Positions 21,433-32,232 of a stretch of 64,000 nucleotides of DNA are shown in pieces. The stretch is from Pseudomonas rubra (GTDB lineage Bacteria > Pseudomonadota > Gammaproteobacteria > Pseudomonadales > Pseudomonadaceae): contig NZ_JAMDGZ010000017.1 of NCBI RefSeq assembly GCF_028656935.1, positions 1 to 64,000 on the forward strand, read 5' to 3'. Under the pieces are notes generated by a model. The model searched no databases, had not been told where the DNA came from, and worked only from the letters and a program-made list of their open reading frames with translations. The number at the start of each line of letters is the position of its first letter. Within the stretch, counting starts at the first letter, position 1. The translations under genes and the position numbers were made by a program.

Positions 21433-22860
21433 ATGACTCAATTCGATAGCCAGATCTCATCCCTCCAGCAATCCGCCAAGCCGCGCCGCGTGGAAGGCAC
21501 CGCAGCGAACCTGCTCACCCTGGACAATGCCGGGCCCATCCAGATGGGCTTCTGGGTACCCAATCGGGTGTGGGCGACTGCCAAGTTCCTGGTGCCACTG
21601 CGCGACTATATTGCGCAAAAGAAGAGGGCAGGCACGCTTACCCCTATGCTGCCGCAGGTCACCGAGTTCAAGGCCTGGGTGACAGAGCACAGTGTGTACC
21701 GCATGTGGGTCAATTCGATGATCGAGCAGGCCAACGCCTATGTCCTGACCCTGGATGAGGCGACCCTCGAGCAGATCAAGGATGAGGACGGCGACACGGT
21801 CTGGATCAAAAGCTACGACAGCTTCTTCGAGATTCTCAACGAGATTATCACCACCTCTTCGTCCTTCAACGCGACGGCCCAGGTCGGTACACCGATGAAT
21901 GGCTTCCTGGCCGTTTCAATGGCGACCGAGGCGGGCGTTGCCTTGTTCCACGACACGACCTTCAACCTCCAGTTCAAGAAGGTCCTGGACGCATGGAACG
22001 CCTTTCTCAAGAGCGCCGACTCGCTGGACAAGCTGGATATCAATGACCCCGAAAAAGCGGGCTCGTGGATATCGAAAGCCGCCTGGGACGCCGGGGTCTG
22101 GAATGAAATGGAATGCGATCCGAGCAAGCCAGGGTACGGGTTCGACTCATGGAACTCGTTTTTCATACGCAAGTTCGTGCCCGGCGCCCGCCCGTTTCAG
22201 GGTGACCCCACGACCCAGATCAACATTGGCTGTGAAACCACACCATGGCAGTACGAAAATAACCTCGCGTTCGAGACCGGCTTCTGGATCAAGGACGTGA
22301 ACTACTCCTTGCTTGATCTATTCGCTGGCCAGGCGCAGTGGGCGGAGCACTTCAAGGGTGGGCAGATTTATCAGGGATTCCTCTCGGCCACTCACTATCA
22401 CCGCTGGAACGCACCGCTGGATGGCAAGCTGGTGCGTTCATGGGTGCAACCGGGCACCTATTTTGCCCAGCGCCCCGGGCAAGGCGAAGGCACCGGCACC
22501 TGGGAGGGCACCGAGTCGCAGCCCTACCTTGGCCATGTTGCCGCCCGCGCGATCTTTATTTTCGAGCACCCGGCGTGTGGTTATGTTGCGTTGATCTGCA
22601 TCGGCATGGTCGAGGTCTCGACCTGCGTGATTGCACCGCAATTCATCGTCGGCGAGGGCGCAGCGCCGGTCAACATCAGCCGTGGAACCGAGATCGGCCA
22701 CTTCGAGTTCGGTGGGTCGACCCACATGATGCTGTTCCAGCGCGATCGGGTGCGTCTTGAGCAGTGGGCCATCGACGCCGTGCAACACCAGAATGATCCA
22801 CAACCCACGAAAATGGGCAGTGTGATCGCCACGGCGCTGGGGCAACCGAGGGCTAAATAG
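21433..22860 (+). CDS. Phosphatidylserine decarboxylase-fold protein, PsiD-like
   Basis: A 475-residue protein. The C-terminal half has phosphatidylserine decarboxylase hallmarks: FDSWNSFFIRKFVPGARPF, the ATHYHRWNAPLDGKLV histidine segment and the self-cleavage site FGGSTHMMLF, where Ser429 would become the pyruvoyl group (LGST in classical enzymes). The N-terminal 200 residues resemble the extra domain found in soluble family members such as the tryptophan decarboxylase PsiD, and there is no membrane anchor. I infer a pyruvoyl-dependent decarboxylase, perhaps of an amino acid rather than a phospholipid; the substrate is unknown. It stands alone between the ssb terminator and fdoG. Confidence 0.72.
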   Translation: MTQFDSQISSLQQSAKPRRVEGTAANLLTLDNAGPIQMGFWVPNRVWATAKFLVPLRDYIAQKKRAGTLTPMLPQVTEFKAWVTEHSVYRMWVNSMIEQANAYVLTLDEATLEQIKDEDGDTVWIKSYDSFFEILNEIITTSSSFNATAQVGTPMNGFLAVSMATEAGVALFHDTTFNLQFKKVLDAWNAFLKSADSLDKLDINDPEKAGSWISKAAWDAGVWNEMECDPSKPGYGFDSWNSFFIRKFVPGARPFQGDPTTQINIGCETTPWQYENNLAFETGFWIKDVNYSLLDLFAGQAQWAEHFKGGQIYQGFLSATHYHRWNAPLDGKLVRSWVQPGTYFAQRPGQGEGTGTWEGTESQPYLGHVAARAIFIFEHPACGYVALICIGMVEVSTCVIAPQFIVGEGAAPVNISRGTEIGHFEFGGSTHMMLFQRDRVRLEQWAIDAVQHQNDPQPTKMGSVIATALGQPRAK

Positions 22861-23048
22861 GCGAATAACGAGCAAGGGGCGCTGGCGCAATCGTGTCGGC
22901 GTTCCCGGCTGACAGGCAGCATCTCTCCAGCGTTTTGCGCAATCTTGACTAGAGTATCCATTGGCGGCCTTCAGTTTTGCCGCCACCGTGATCGTTCAAG
23001 AGACGCCGGCAACGTCCCGCGCGTCCACCACCTGATCAGGAGTGCACG

Positions 23049-26000
23049 ATGGATCTCAACCGTCGGCAGTTCTTCAAGGTCGCAGCGGTAGGCCTTGGAG
23101 GCTCGAGCCTGGCGGCGTTGGGCATGGCCCCGACACCCGCCTTCGCCGAGCAGGTACGCCACTTCAAGCTGGCGCGTACCATCGAGACTCGCAACACCTG
23201 CCCCTACTGCTCGGTCGGCTGCGGCCTGATCCTGTACAGCCAGGGTGATGGTGGCAAGAACGTTGCGCAGAACATCATTCATATCGAAGGCGACGCCGAT
23301 CACCCGGTGAACCGCGGCACCCTGTGCCCGAAAGGCGCCGGCCTGCTCGACTTTATCCACAGCCCCAGTCGTCTGCAGTACCCGCAGGTGCGCAAGCCCG
23401 GCAGCAGCGAGTGGGCGCGGGTGTCCTGGGATGAGGCGCTGGACCGTATTGCCGACCTGGTCAAGACCGACCGCGATGCCAACTTCATCGAGAAGAACGC
23501 CCAGGGCCAGACGGTCAACCGTTGGCTGACCACCGGTTTTCTGGCGGCATCGGCGGCTTCCAGCGAAGCCGGTTACCTGACTCACAAGGTCATTCGCAGT
23601 CTGGGCATGCTGGGGTTCGATAACCAGGCACGTGTCTGACATGGCCCGACGGTGGCAAGTCTTGCCCCGACGTACGGCCGTGGTGCCATGACCAACCACT
23701 GGACCGATATCGCCAACGCGAATCTGATTCTGGTGATGGGTGGCAACGCAGCAGAAGCGCACCCGTGCGGCTTCAAATGGGTGACCGAAGCCAAGGCCCA
23801 CAACAAGGCCCGGCTGATCGTGGTCGATCCGCGCTTTACTCGTACTGCTTCGGTGGCCGATTACTACGCGCCGATTCGTACCGGTAGCGATATCGCCTTC
23901 ATGGGCGGCCTGATCAATTACCTGCTGAGCAACGACAAGATCCAGCACGAGTACGTGCGCAACTACACCGATGTGTCGTTTATCGTCAAAGCCGGCTTTG
24001 GTTTCGAGGACGGCCTGTTCAGCGGCTATGACGCGGCCAAACGCAGCTATACCGACAAGTCCGGCTGGGGCTACGAGCTGGATGAGGACGGCTTTGCCAA
24101 AGTTGACCCGACCCTGCAGGACCCGCGCTGTGTCTACCAGTTGATGAAGCTGCACTACAGCCGCTACACCGCGGAGCTGGCCAGCATGATCTGTGGCATG
24201 CCGCAGGAGCGCATGCTGAAGATCTGGGAAGAGATCGCCACCTGCTCGCAACCGGGCAAGACCATGACGATTCTCTATGCCCTGGGTTGGACCCAGCATT
24301 CGATTGGTGCGCAGATCATCCGCAGTGCTGCCATGGTGCAACTGTTGCTGGGCAACGTCGGCATGCCCGGGGGCGGCGTCAACGCCCTGCGCGGGCACTC
24401 CAACATCCAGGGCCTGACCGACCTGGGCCTGCTGTCCAACTCTTTGCCGGGCTACCTGACCCTGCCGGGCGATGCCGAGCAGGATTACGATGCCTACATC
24501 GCCAAGCGGGCGCTCAAGCCGTTGCGGCCGGGGCAACTGTCGTACTGGCAGAACTACGGCAAGTTCCATGTCAGCCTGATGAAAGCCTGGTATGGCGCCA
24601 ACGCCAGCGCCGAGAACCATTGGGGCTATGACTGGCTACCGAAGCTGGATATTCCCGGCTACGACGTGTTGAAGATGTTCGACCTGATGGGCCAAGGCAA
24701 GGTCAACGGCTATATGTGCCAGGGCTTCAACCCGATTGCTGCGTTGCCGGACAAGAACCGTGTCAGCGCCGCCCTGAGCAAGCTCAAATGGCTGGTGGTC
24801 ATGGACCCGCTGGCCACCGAGACCTCGGAGTTCTGGCGTAACGTCGGGCCTTTCAACGATGTGCAGAGCGCCGATATCCACACCGAAGTCATCCGCTTGC
24901 CCACCACCTGCTTTGCCGAGGAGGACGGCTCGCTGGTCAACAGCAGCCGCTGGTTGCAATGGCACTGGAAGGGCGCCGACGGCCCGGGTGAAACCCGTAC
25001 CGACGTGCGCATCATGAGCGAGCTGTTCCTGCGCCTGCGCAAGCGCTACCAGGCTGAAGGCGGCGCTTTTGCCGCGCCGTTGCTGAACCTCAGCTGGCCC
25101 TACAAGGTGGCCGATGAGCCCTCGCCCGAAGAACTGGCCAGGGAGCTTAACGGCAACGCGGTCAGCGACCTTACCGATGCCAGCGGTGCCACGATCAAGG
25201 CCGGCCAGCAACTGTCCGCCTTTGCCCAGCTCAAGGACGATGGCAGCACCGCGTCCGGCTGCTGGATCTTCTGTGGCAGTTGGACCGAGCAGGGCAACCA
25301 GATGGCCCGGCGCGACAACAGCGATCCGTTCGGCATGAAGCAGAACCTTGGCTGGGCCTGGGCCTGGCCGGCCAACCGACGGATCCTCTACAACCGCGCC
25401 TCGGCCGATCCGCAAGGCAAGCCGTGGGACCCGGACAAGCGTCTGGTGTGGTGGAACGGTAAAACCTGGGGTGGCACCGACACCCCGGACTACAAAGCGG
25501 ACGTGCCGCCGGAGGCCGGCATGAACCCATTCATCATGAACCCGGAAGGGGTGGCGCGCTTCTTTGCCGTCGACAAGATGGCCGAAGGCCCGTTTCCCGA
25601 GCACTACGAGCCCTTCGAAACGCCGATCGGCATCAACCCGCTGCACCCGAACAACAAGCAGGCGACCAGCAACCCGGCCGGGCGCATCTTCGACTCGGTG
25701 TGGGACACCCTGGGCCAGGCCAAGGACTTCCCCTACGCAGCCACCAGTTACCGGCTGACCGAGCATTTCCACTTCTGGAGCAAGCACTGCAAGCTCAACG
25801 CCATTGTCCAGCCCGAGCAGTTTGTCGAAATCGGCGAAGTGCTGGCGCAGGAGAAAGGCATCGTCGCCGGTGACCGCGTGCGGGTCAGTTGCAAGCGCGG
25901 GCATATCGAGGCGGTGGCGGTGGTGACCAAGCGGATCCGGCCGCTGCAGGTGAACAACCAGACCGTGCACCAGGTCGGCATTCCACTGCACTGGGGCTTC

Positions 26001-26114
26001 ACCGGCAGCACCCGGCACGGTTACCTGACCAACACCCTGGTGCCGTTCCTCGGTGACGGCAATACCCAGACGCCGGAATCGAAGTCGTTCCTGGTCAACG
26101 TGGAGAAAATCTGA
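23049..26114 (+). CDS. fdoG: Formate dehydrogenase major subunit, selenocysteine-containing
   Basis: One 1021-residue selenoprotein read through an in-frame UGA at 23637-23639 (Sec197, context [17 protein letters not shown]). Without decoding it would look like two frames (23049-23639 and 23652-26114). The N-terminus carries a twin-arginine signal (NRRQFFK), so the enzyme faces the periplasm. Cys51, Cys54, Cys58 and Cys93 hold a [4Fe-4S] cluster; the rest binds bis-MGD molybdenum or tungsten. It oxidises formate to CO2 and passes electrons to FdoH and FdoI. The stop overlaps the fdoH ATG by one base. All machinery for Sec insertion lies downstream. Confidence 0.97.
23637..23639 (+). other. 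Selenocysteine-encoding UGA codon in fdoG
   Basis: The reading frame is open and homologous on both sides of this TGA. The motif V-Sec-H-G-P-T is the active-site signature of FdnG/FdoG enzymes. Confidence 0.96.
23640..23680 (+). promoter_or_regulatory. SECIS-like hairpin in fdoG
   Basis: Starting 14 bases after the UGA, 23654-23666 forms a GGCAA/UUGCC stem with the loop GUC (AGUCU if the top pair opens). This resembles the bacterial SECIS apical loop bound by SelB, at the usual distance. It lies inside the coding sequence. Confidence 0.75.
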
Positions 26115-27064
26115 TGGCTAGCCAAGACATCATCGCCCGTTCGGCCACCACCACGCCGCCCTCGTCGATCCGCCAGCTGGAGGAGGTGGCCAAGCTGATC
26201 GACACCACCAAGTGCATCGGTTGCAAGGCTTGCCAGGTGGCCTGTTCGGAATGGAACGAGCTGCGCGACGAAGTGGGTCATAACCACGGCACCTACGATA
26301 ATCCCCAGGACTTGAGCGCCGAAAGCTGGACCCTGATGCGCTTTACCGAGCACGAGACCGACGACGGCAACCTGGAGTGGCTGATCCGCAAGGACGGTTG
26401 CATGCACTGCGCCGATCCTGGTTGCCTGAAGGCCTGTCCGAGCCCGGGGGCAATCATCCAGCATGCCAACGGTATCGTCGACTTCAATCAGGACCACTGC
26501 ATCGGCTGCGGTTACTGTATTACCGGCTGCCCGTTCAATATCCCGCGGATTTCCCAGAAGGACCACAAGGCCTACAAGTGCACCCTGTGTTCCGACCGGG
26601 TGTCGGTGGGGCTGGAGCCGGCCTGCGTGAAAACCTGCCCGACCGGCGCCATTGTCTTTGGCAGCAAGCAGGACATGAAGGAGCACGCTGCCGAGCGCAT
26701 CGTCGACCTCAAGTCGCGCGGTTTCGACAATGCCGGTTTGTATGACCCCGATGGTGTCGGTGGCACCCATGTCATGTACGTGCTGCACCACGCTGACACG
26801 CCGCGCTTGTATGCCGGCCTGCCGGACCAGCCGGTCATCAGCCCGCTGGTGGGCCTGTGGAAGGGCGTGAGCAAACCGCTGGCGCTGCTGGCCATGGGCG
26901 CGGCGGTGCTGGCAGGGTTCTTCCACTATGTGCGCATTGGCCCGCAACGGGTCGAGGAGGACGAACACCCCAGTCCGCCGGATTCCAGCGTGCAGGTGGT
27001 CGACCCAGCGGTGCATGTCTATGACCCGAACCAGCCGGGTGGGCAAGGGGAGCAACGACCATGA
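26114..27064 (+). CDS. fdoH: Formate dehydrogenase iron-sulfur subunit
   Basis: A 316-residue ferredoxin-type subunit with four cysteine clusters: [11 protein letters not shown] (from Cys34), [26 protein letters not shown] and CTLC...CVKTCP. One hydrophobic helix near residues 253-272 anchors it to the membrane, with a periplasmic body carried along by the Tat signal of FdoG. It relays electrons from the active site to the cytochrome b subunit. Overlaps fdoG by one base and fdoI by four. Confidence 0.97.
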   Translation: MASQDIIARSATTTPPSSIRQLEEVAKLIDTTKCIGCKACQVACSEWNELRDEVGHNHGTYDNPQDLSAESWTLMRFTEHETDDGNLEWLIRKDGCMHCADPGCLKACPSPGAIIQHANGIVDFNQDHCIGCGYCITGCPFNIPRISQKDHKAYKCTLCSDRVSVGLEPACVKTCPTGAIVFGSKQDMKEHAAERIVDLKSRGFDNAGLYDPDGVGGTHVMYVLHHADTPRLYAGLPDQPVISPLVGLWKGVSKPLALLAMGAAVLAGFFHYVRIGPQRVEEDEHPSPPDSSVQVVDPAVHVYDPNQPGGQGEQRP

Positions 27065-27714
27065 GCGACAAACCTATCCTGCGCTACAACGCCAACGAGC
27101 GGACCAATCACTGGTTGGTGGCAATCCTGTTCATCCTGGCGGCGTTGTCGGGGCTGGCGCTGTTTCACCCGGCGCTGTTCTGGCTCAGCCATCTGTTCGG
27201 CGGCGGGCCGTGGACACGCATCCTGCACCCTTTCATGGGGGTGTTGATGTTCGTGTTCTTTGTTGGCCTGGTGCTACGTTTCTGGCGGGCGAATTACTTC
27301 ATTGCCAACGACCGTCTGTGGCTCAAACGCATCGACCGGGTGATGCGCAACGAAGAGCAGGGCGTACCACCGATCGGCAAGTACAACCCCGGGCAGAAGC
27401 TGCTGTTCTGGACCTTGCTGCTGTGCATGTTGGTGCTGTTGGTCAGCGGCGTGGTGATCTGGCGCGCCTATTTCAGCAGCTACTTCACTATCGACTCGAT
27501 TCGCCTGGCGACCTTGCTGCATGCCCTGGCGGCATTCGTGCTGGTGTTGAGCATCATCGTTCACATCTATGCCGGGATCTGGATCAAGGGTTCGCTCAGC
27601 GCCATGCTGCATGGCTGGGTCAGCCGCGCCTGGGCAAAAAAACACCATGAGCTGTGGTATCGGCAGGTGACCGGTGACAAACCCGCCGAGCCACCGATCA
27701 ACAAGAAAGGATGA
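27061..27714 (+). CDS. fdoI: Formate dehydrogenase cytochrome b556 subunit
   Basis: A 217-residue membrane protein with four predicted helices and histidines suited to two b haems (for example His in HPFMGV and in [20 protein letters not shown]). It transfers electrons from FdoH to quinone. Start ATG 27061 overlaps fdoH (ATGA). Confidence 0.95.
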   Translation: MSDKPILRYNANERTNHWLVAILFILAALSGLALFHPALFWLSHLFGGGPWTRILHPFMGVLMFVFFVGLVLRFWRANYFIANDRLWLKRIDRVMRNEEQGVPPIGKYNPGQKLLFWTLLLCMLVLLVSGVVIWRAYFSSYFTIDSIRLATLLHALAAFVLVLSIIVHIYAGIWIKGSLSAMLHGWVSRAWAKKHHELWYRQVTGDKPAEPPINKKG

Positions 27715-27718
27715 GCGC

Positions 27719-28642
27719 TTGAGTACGCTTCTTGAACCTGGGCAGATCGAAGCGGCGGCCGGTACGCCACCGTTTCTGTACCTGCCACCGAAGAACCTGT
27801 TCGCCCTGCGTGCGCAGCGCCTGGAGATGCTGGCCGAGGGCAACCCGCTGGCTGATTATCTGCGGTTGCTGGCTGGCCTGTGCCAGGTGCAACAGAGCCT
27901 GCTGGACCAGCCGCCGGCTGCAGCCCCAAGCGACACCGAGCGTCAGCGCCTGTGTGTCGAACATGGCTTGCCGCCGCTGGCGGCTGACAGCCTGGTGCGT
28001 GAAGGGCATTGGCTGGTTTATCTGCAGGCATTGTTGCAGCGTTATCCGGCTTCGATGGGTGCGGTGGCGAATGCGATTGATCAACTGCAGCGTGCTTCGA
28101 ATGAGCAGCGCAAGTTGTGGGCAATTGCATTGCTGACCGGGCAGTACAGCCTGGTACCTGCAGCACTGGTGCCATTTCTCGGCGCGGCGTTGCAGGCCGC
28201 CTGGAGCCATTGGCTGCTGAGCCTGCAGGGCGTCGAACTGAAAGCGGCGGACAACCTGTGCCACTGCCCGGCCTGCGGCTCACCGGCCATGACCGGGGTT
28301 ATCCGCCACCGGGGCAAGTACAACGGCCTGCGTTACCTGGTGTGTTCGCTGTGTGCCTGCGAATGGCATGTGGTGCGGGTCAAGTGCGTGTATTGCGAGC
28401 AGAGCAAGGACCTCAGGTATGTGAGCCTGGAGACGGATCGCTACCCCAGCGCCAAGGCGCCGCTGCAGGCTGAGTGCTGCCCGGGCTGCAACACCTACCT
28501 CAAGCACATTTACCTGGAAAACGACGCCGATGCCGAAGCGCTGTCGGCCGACCTGGCCAGCCTGGTGCTGGATATGCGCCTGGATCAGGAAGGCTTTGAA
28601 CGCCTGGCGCCGAACCTGCTGCTGGCGCCGGGAGGGGGGTGA
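27719..28642 (+). CDS. fdhE: Formate dehydrogenase accessory protein FdhE
   Basis: A 307-residue protein homologous to FdhE, which binds the catalytic subunit during assembly before Tat export. Four CxxC motifs are visible: CPACG, CSLCACEWHVVRVKC, CVYC and CCPGC. I chose the TTG at 27719, four bases after the fdoI stop with AAAGGATGAG before it, because it gives the length of E. coli FdhE; the in-frame ATG at 27674 lies inside fdoI. Confidence 0.93.
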   Translation: MSTLLEPGQIEAAAGTPPFLYLPPKNLFALRAQRLEMLAEGNPLADYLRLLAGLCQVQQSLLDQPPAAAPSDTERQRLCVEHGLPPLAADSLVREGHWLVYLQALLQRYPASMGAVANAIDQLQRASNEQRKLWAIALLTGQYSLVPAALVPFLGAALQAAWSHWLLSLQGVELKAADNLCHCPACGSPAMTGVIRHRGKYNGLRYLVCSLCACEWHVVRVKCVYCEQSKDLRYVSLETDRYPSAKAPLQAECCPGCNTYLKHIYLENDADAEALSADLASLVLDMRLDQEGFERLAPNLLLAPGGG

Positions 28643-28674
28643 GATCGGGTCTACACTGAGGTTCTGCCCATCCC

Positions 28675-28761
28675 TGTGGGAGCTGGCTTGCCAGCGATGC
28701 AGGCACCGCGGCCCTTTGTCAGGACTGTAGTGATGCCATCGCTGGCAAGCCAGCTCCCACA
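28675..28761. repeat. REP inverted pair between fdhE and selA
   Basis: Two 25-base arms (28675-28699 and 28737-28761) are perfect inverted copies separated by 37 bases. The core GGGAGCTGGCTTGCCAGC is a Pseudomonas REP variant. In RNA it would form a long stem between fdhE and selA. Confidence 0.9.
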
Positions 28762-28791
28762 AGGTCCACGCTGAAGTTGAGTATCGTCTGA

Positions 28792-30207
28792 ATGCCGTCC
28801 AACCTCGCCAAGCTCCCGACCCGCCTGCCCTCCATCGACACCCTGTTGCGACACCCCGCCAGCCTCCCGCTGATCGAGCGCTACGGCCGCGACGCGGTCC
28901 TGGCCAGCCTGCGCCAGCTACTCGATGACCTGCGTGACGAGGTCAGGCTCGGTCGGTTGGACGCCGCCGAACTGGCTGACCCTGTGCTGCTTGGCCGTGC
29001 TGGCGAACGCCTCACTGCCCAACACCGCAGCCAGGTCCGGCGGGTGTTCAATCTCACTGGTACGGTGCTGCACACCAACCTTGGGCGAGCCTTGCTGCCC
29101 GAGCAAGCCATCGACGCCGTGCAACGGGCCGCCCGTTACCCGCTCAACCTCGAATTCGACTTGGCCAGCGGCAAGCGCGGCGACCGTGATGACCTGATCG
29201 AGGGCTTGATCCGCGAGCTCACCGGAGCCGAAGCCGTCACCGTGGTCAACAATAATGCCGCTGCCGTGCTGCTGGCGCTCAACAGCCTGGGCGCGCGTAA
29301 GGAAGGGATCATCTCGCGCGGTGAACTGATCGAGATTGGAGGCGCCTTCCGTATCCCCGACATCATGGCCCGCGCCGGGGTCAAGCTGCATGAAGTGGGC
29401 ACCACCAACCGCACGCACGCCCGCGATTACGAAGCGGCAATCAGCCCCCGCAGCGGCCTGTTGATGCGCGTGCATTGCAGCAACTACAGCATTCAGGGTT
29501 TCACCACCCAGGTGCCGACTGCTGAGCTGGCGCAGTTGGCCCGGCGTCATGATTTACTACTGCTGGAAGACCTGGGCAGCGGCAGCCTGCTCGACCTCAC
29601 CCGCTGGGGCTTGCCGGCCGAGCCTACTGTGCGTCAGGCCTTGGCGGATGGCGCCGATATCGTCACCTTCAGCGGCGACAAACTGCTGGGCGGGCCCCAG
29701 GCCGGCATCATCGTCGGGCGCAAGGACCTGATTGCACGGATCAAGAAGAACCCGCTCAAACGCGCCTTGCGGGTCGACAAATTGACCCTCGCGGCGCTGG
29801 AAGCCGTACTGGGGTTGTACCGCAATCCCGATCAACTGGCCGAGCACCTGCCCAGCCTGCGCCTGCTGACCCGACCGCAGTCCGATATCCTCCAGCAGGC
29901 TGAGCGCTTGTTGCCGGCGTTGGCTCATCAGTTGGGCGAGCACTGGACGGTCAGTGCAGAGCTTGCGCTGGGCATGATCGGCAGTGGCAGCCAACCGGTG
30001 GCGCGCTTGCCCAGTGCGGCGTTGTGTATGCGTGCGCGGGTGTCCAAACGCCTGCGTGGGCGCTCCTTGCATGGCTTGGAAGCGGCGCTGCGGGACCTGC
30101 CGATCCCCGTGCTCGGGCGCATTGATGACGATGCCCTGTGGCTGGACCTGCGTCAGCTGGATGACGAAGCCGCGTGGCTGGCGCAGTTGCCACAGGTGCA
30201 GGTGTGA
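28792..30207 (+). CDS. selA: L-seryl-tRNA(Sec) selenium transferase
   Basis: A 471-residue PLP enzyme that converts Ser-tRNA(Sec) to Sec-tRNA(Sec) using selenophosphate. The PLP lysine is Lys297 in [19 protein letters not shown] and [14 protein letters not shown] are also typical. It overlaps selB by four bases (GTGA). Confidence 0.98.
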   Translation: MPSNLAKLPTRLPSIDTLLRHPASLPLIERYGRDAVLASLRQLLDDLRDEVRLGRLDAAELADPVLLGRAGERLTAQHRSQVRRVFNLTGTVLHTNLGRALLPEQAIDAVQRAARYPLNLEFDLASGKRGDRDDLIEGLIRELTGAEAVTVVNNNAAAVLLALNSLGARKEGIISRGELIEIGGAFRIPDIMARAGVKLHEVGTTNRTHARDYEAAISPRSGLLMRVHCSNYSIQGFTTQVPTAELAQLARRHDLLLLEDLGSGSLLDLTRWGLPAEPTVRQALADGADIVTFSGDKLLGGPQAGIIVGRKDLIARIKKNPLKRALRVDKLTLAALEAVLGLYRNPDQLAEHLPSLRLLTRPQSDILQQAERLLPALAHQLGEHWTVSAELALGMIGSGSQPVARLPSAALCMRARVSKRLRGRSLHGLEAALRDLPIPVLGRIDDDALWLDLRQLDDEAAWLAQLPQVQV

Positions 30208-32123
30208 TTGTCGGTACTGCCGGGCATATCGACCACGGCAAGACCGCCTTGCTCCAAGCCCTGACCGGCCAGGCGGGTGACCAGCGCCGGGAGGAGCGTG
30301 AACGCGGCATGACCATCGACCTGGGTTATCGCTACGCCGCCCTGAGTCCTGGCGCACCGCTTACCGGCTTTATTGACGTGCCCGGCCATGAGCGTTTTAT
30401 CCACAACATGCTCGCTGGCGCCCAGGGTATAGACCTGGTGCTGCTGGTGGTCGCGGCTGACGACGGGGTGATGCCACAGACCCGCGAACACCTGGCGATT
30501 GTCGAGTTGCTGGGCATCCCGCGCGCCCTGGTGGTGATCAGCAAGTGTGATCGGGTCGAGCCGCAGCGGGTGCAGGAGGTACAAGCCCAGGTTAGCGTGC
30601 TGCTGGCCCCCGGGCCTTATGCAGGGGTGGCGCAGTTTGTGGTTTCCAGCGTGACCGGCGAGGGTATCGAGCCACTGCGCCTGGCCTTGCTGGCGGCCCA
30701 GGGCGAGGTCGGTCAGCGCAGCAGTCAGGGCGGCTTTCGCCTGGCTATCGACCGTGCGTTTGCGGTTGCCGGTGCCGGCATCGTGGTCACCGGTACGGCG
30801 CTGGCCGGGCACGTGCAGCTGGGCGACAGCTTGCTGCTGGGCAAGGCTGGCAAGCCGGTGCGGGTGCGTGGTCTGCATGCCCAGACCCAGGCGGCCACCG
30901 AGGCCCATGCCGGGCAGCGGGTCGCCTTGAACATCAGTGCCGAGCGCCTGCAACTGGAGCAGATCCACCGCGGTGACTGGCTGCTCGCCGAGTGGCTGTA
31001 TGCGCCGACCCAGCGCCTGGATATTGAGCTGCAACTGCTGGCCAGCGAACTGCGCGCCTTCGCCCATTTCAGCCCGGTGCACGTGCACCTGGGCACCCAG
31101 GATGTCAGCGCCCGGGTCGCCTTGTTGCAAGGCGAGCAGTTGCAGCCGGGCGGGCGCATGTTCGCCCAGTTGCTGACCAATGCTCCCTTGCAGGCGGTGC
31201 AGGGTGATCGGCTGGTGCTGCGTGATCAGCGTGCTCAGCGCACGCTCGGGGGTGGCCGCGTGCTCGATCCCTTTGCGCCTGCCCGCCAGCGCCGCAGAGA
31301 AACACGCATCGCTCAGTTGCAGGCATTGGCAGCCAGCGACAGCCTGGAGCAAGCCTTGCCGGCGTTGCTTGCCAATGACGCGCGTGGGCTCGATCCGCAG
31401 CGCCTGGAGCGCCAGTTCAACCGCTTGCGCAGCAGTTGGCAACTGCCCGCCAATGTCCAGGTGATTGCCACCCGGCAAGGTCCGCTGCTGTTCATCGATG
31501 AGCATTGGCACAGCCTGAAGGCCACAGTACTGGAAGGGCTGGCGCGATTTCACCAGCAGGAGCCGGATCAGCTTGGTCCTGACCGTGATCGCTTGCGTCG
31601 CTTCGTCGCCCTGGCACTGGAGCGACCGGCATTCATCAGCCTGGTGGATGAGTTGCTGGCCAGCGGCAGCCTGCTCAGCAGCGGGCCCTGGCTGCACCTG
31701 CCCGAACACCAGATCCGTTTGAGTGATGCTGACGCCCAGCTGTGGAGCCAACTGAGCCCTTTGCTGGAAGAGGGCACATTTGATCCGCCCTGGGTTCGTG
31801 ATCTGGCCCGAGCAGTGAGCGCCGATGAAGCCGGGGTGCGTTTGCTGCTGCGCAAGCTTGGCCGCTTGGGTCAGGTACACCAGGTGGTGCGTGATCTGTT
31901 TTATCCTGAGGCCACGATCCGGCAAATGGCGGCTATGCTCTTGCAGCTGGCCAGTGACGATCCGGTGGTGCAGGTCGCCGCGTTTCGTGACGTTCTGGGG
32001 ATTGGGCGCAAGCGCAGTGTGCAGGTGCTCGAGTACTTCGACCGTATTGGCCTGACCCGGCGCATCGGTGATCGGCGCCAGGTTCGCGCCGACAATGCCC
32101 TGGCCCAAAGGCCTGGGCAGTAG
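30204..32123 (+). CDS. selB: Selenocysteine-specific elongation factor
   Basis: A 639-residue factor that brings Sec-tRNA to UGA codons marked by a SECIS hairpin. The GTG at 30204 gives [17 protein letters not shown], the standard start with the G1 loop at residues 4-14; DVPGHERF (G3) and SKCD (G4) follow. The C-terminal 250 residues contain the winged-helix repeats that bind SECIS RNA. The longer frame from 30174 lies inside selA. Confidence 0.97.
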   Translation: MIVGTAGHIDHGKTALLQALTGQAGDQRREERERGMTIDLGYRYAALSPGAPLTGFIDVPGHERFIHNMLAGAQGIDLVLLVVAADDGVMPQTREHLAIVELLGIPRALVVISKCDRVEPQRVQEVQAQVSVLLAPGPYAGVAQFVVSSVTGEGIEPLRLALLAAQGEVGQRSSQGGFRLAIDRAFAVAGAGIVVTGTALAGHVQLGDSLLLGKAGKPVRVRGLHAQTQAATEAHAGQRVALNISAERLQLEQIHRGDWLLAEWLYAPTQRLDIELQLLASELRAFAHFSPVHVHLGTQDVSARVALLQGEQLQPGGRMFAQLLTNAPLQAVQGDRLVLRDQRAQRTLGGGRVLDPFAPARQRRRETRIAQLQALAASDSLEQALPALLANDARGLDPQRLERQFNRLRSSWQLPANVQVIATRQGPLLFIDEHWHSLKATVLEGLARFHQQEPDQLGPDRDRLRRFVALALERPAFISLVDELLASGSLLSSGPWLHLPEHQIRLSDADAQLWSQLSPLLEEGTFDPPWVRDLARAVSADEAGVRLLLRKLGRLGQVHQVVRDLFYPEATIRQMAAMLLQLASDDPVVQVAAFRDVLGIGRKRSVQVLEYFDRIGLTRRIGDRRQVRADNALAQRPGQ

Positions 32124-32132
32124 TCCGTTCAA

Positions 32133-32228
32133 GGAAGGCAATCGCGTCCGGTGGCGCGGCCGGGCTTCAAACCCGGTTGGGGACGGCAGCCGTTCCCGGG
32201 CAGGTTCGACTCCCGCTGCCTTCCGCCA
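32133..32228 (+). tRNA. selC: tRNA-Sec (anticodon UCA)
   Basis: A 96-base tRNA with an unusually long 8-bp acceptor stem (GGAAGGCA with TGCCTTCC), anticodon stem CCGGG/CCCGG, anticodon TCA at 32167-32169, a long variable arm, a GGTTCGACTC T-arm and an encoded GCCA end. It begins 9 bases after selB and ends 4 bases before the converging ansA stop. Confidence 0.96.
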
Positions 32229-32232
32229 CTTT

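Noticed and set aside
22861..23048. A TTGACT element near 22945 as fdoG promoter
   Set aside because: No matching -10 occurs at 16-18 bases, so I could not support a promoter call.
23049..23639. fdoG as a 196-residue truncated pseudogene followed by a second gene
   Set aside because: The TGA sits exactly at the known Sec position, both sides are in frame and homologous, and selA, selB and tRNA-Sec lie downstream.
28675..28761. CRISPR repeats
   Set aside because: The copies are inverted REP arms, not regularly spaced direct repeats, and no cas genes are present.
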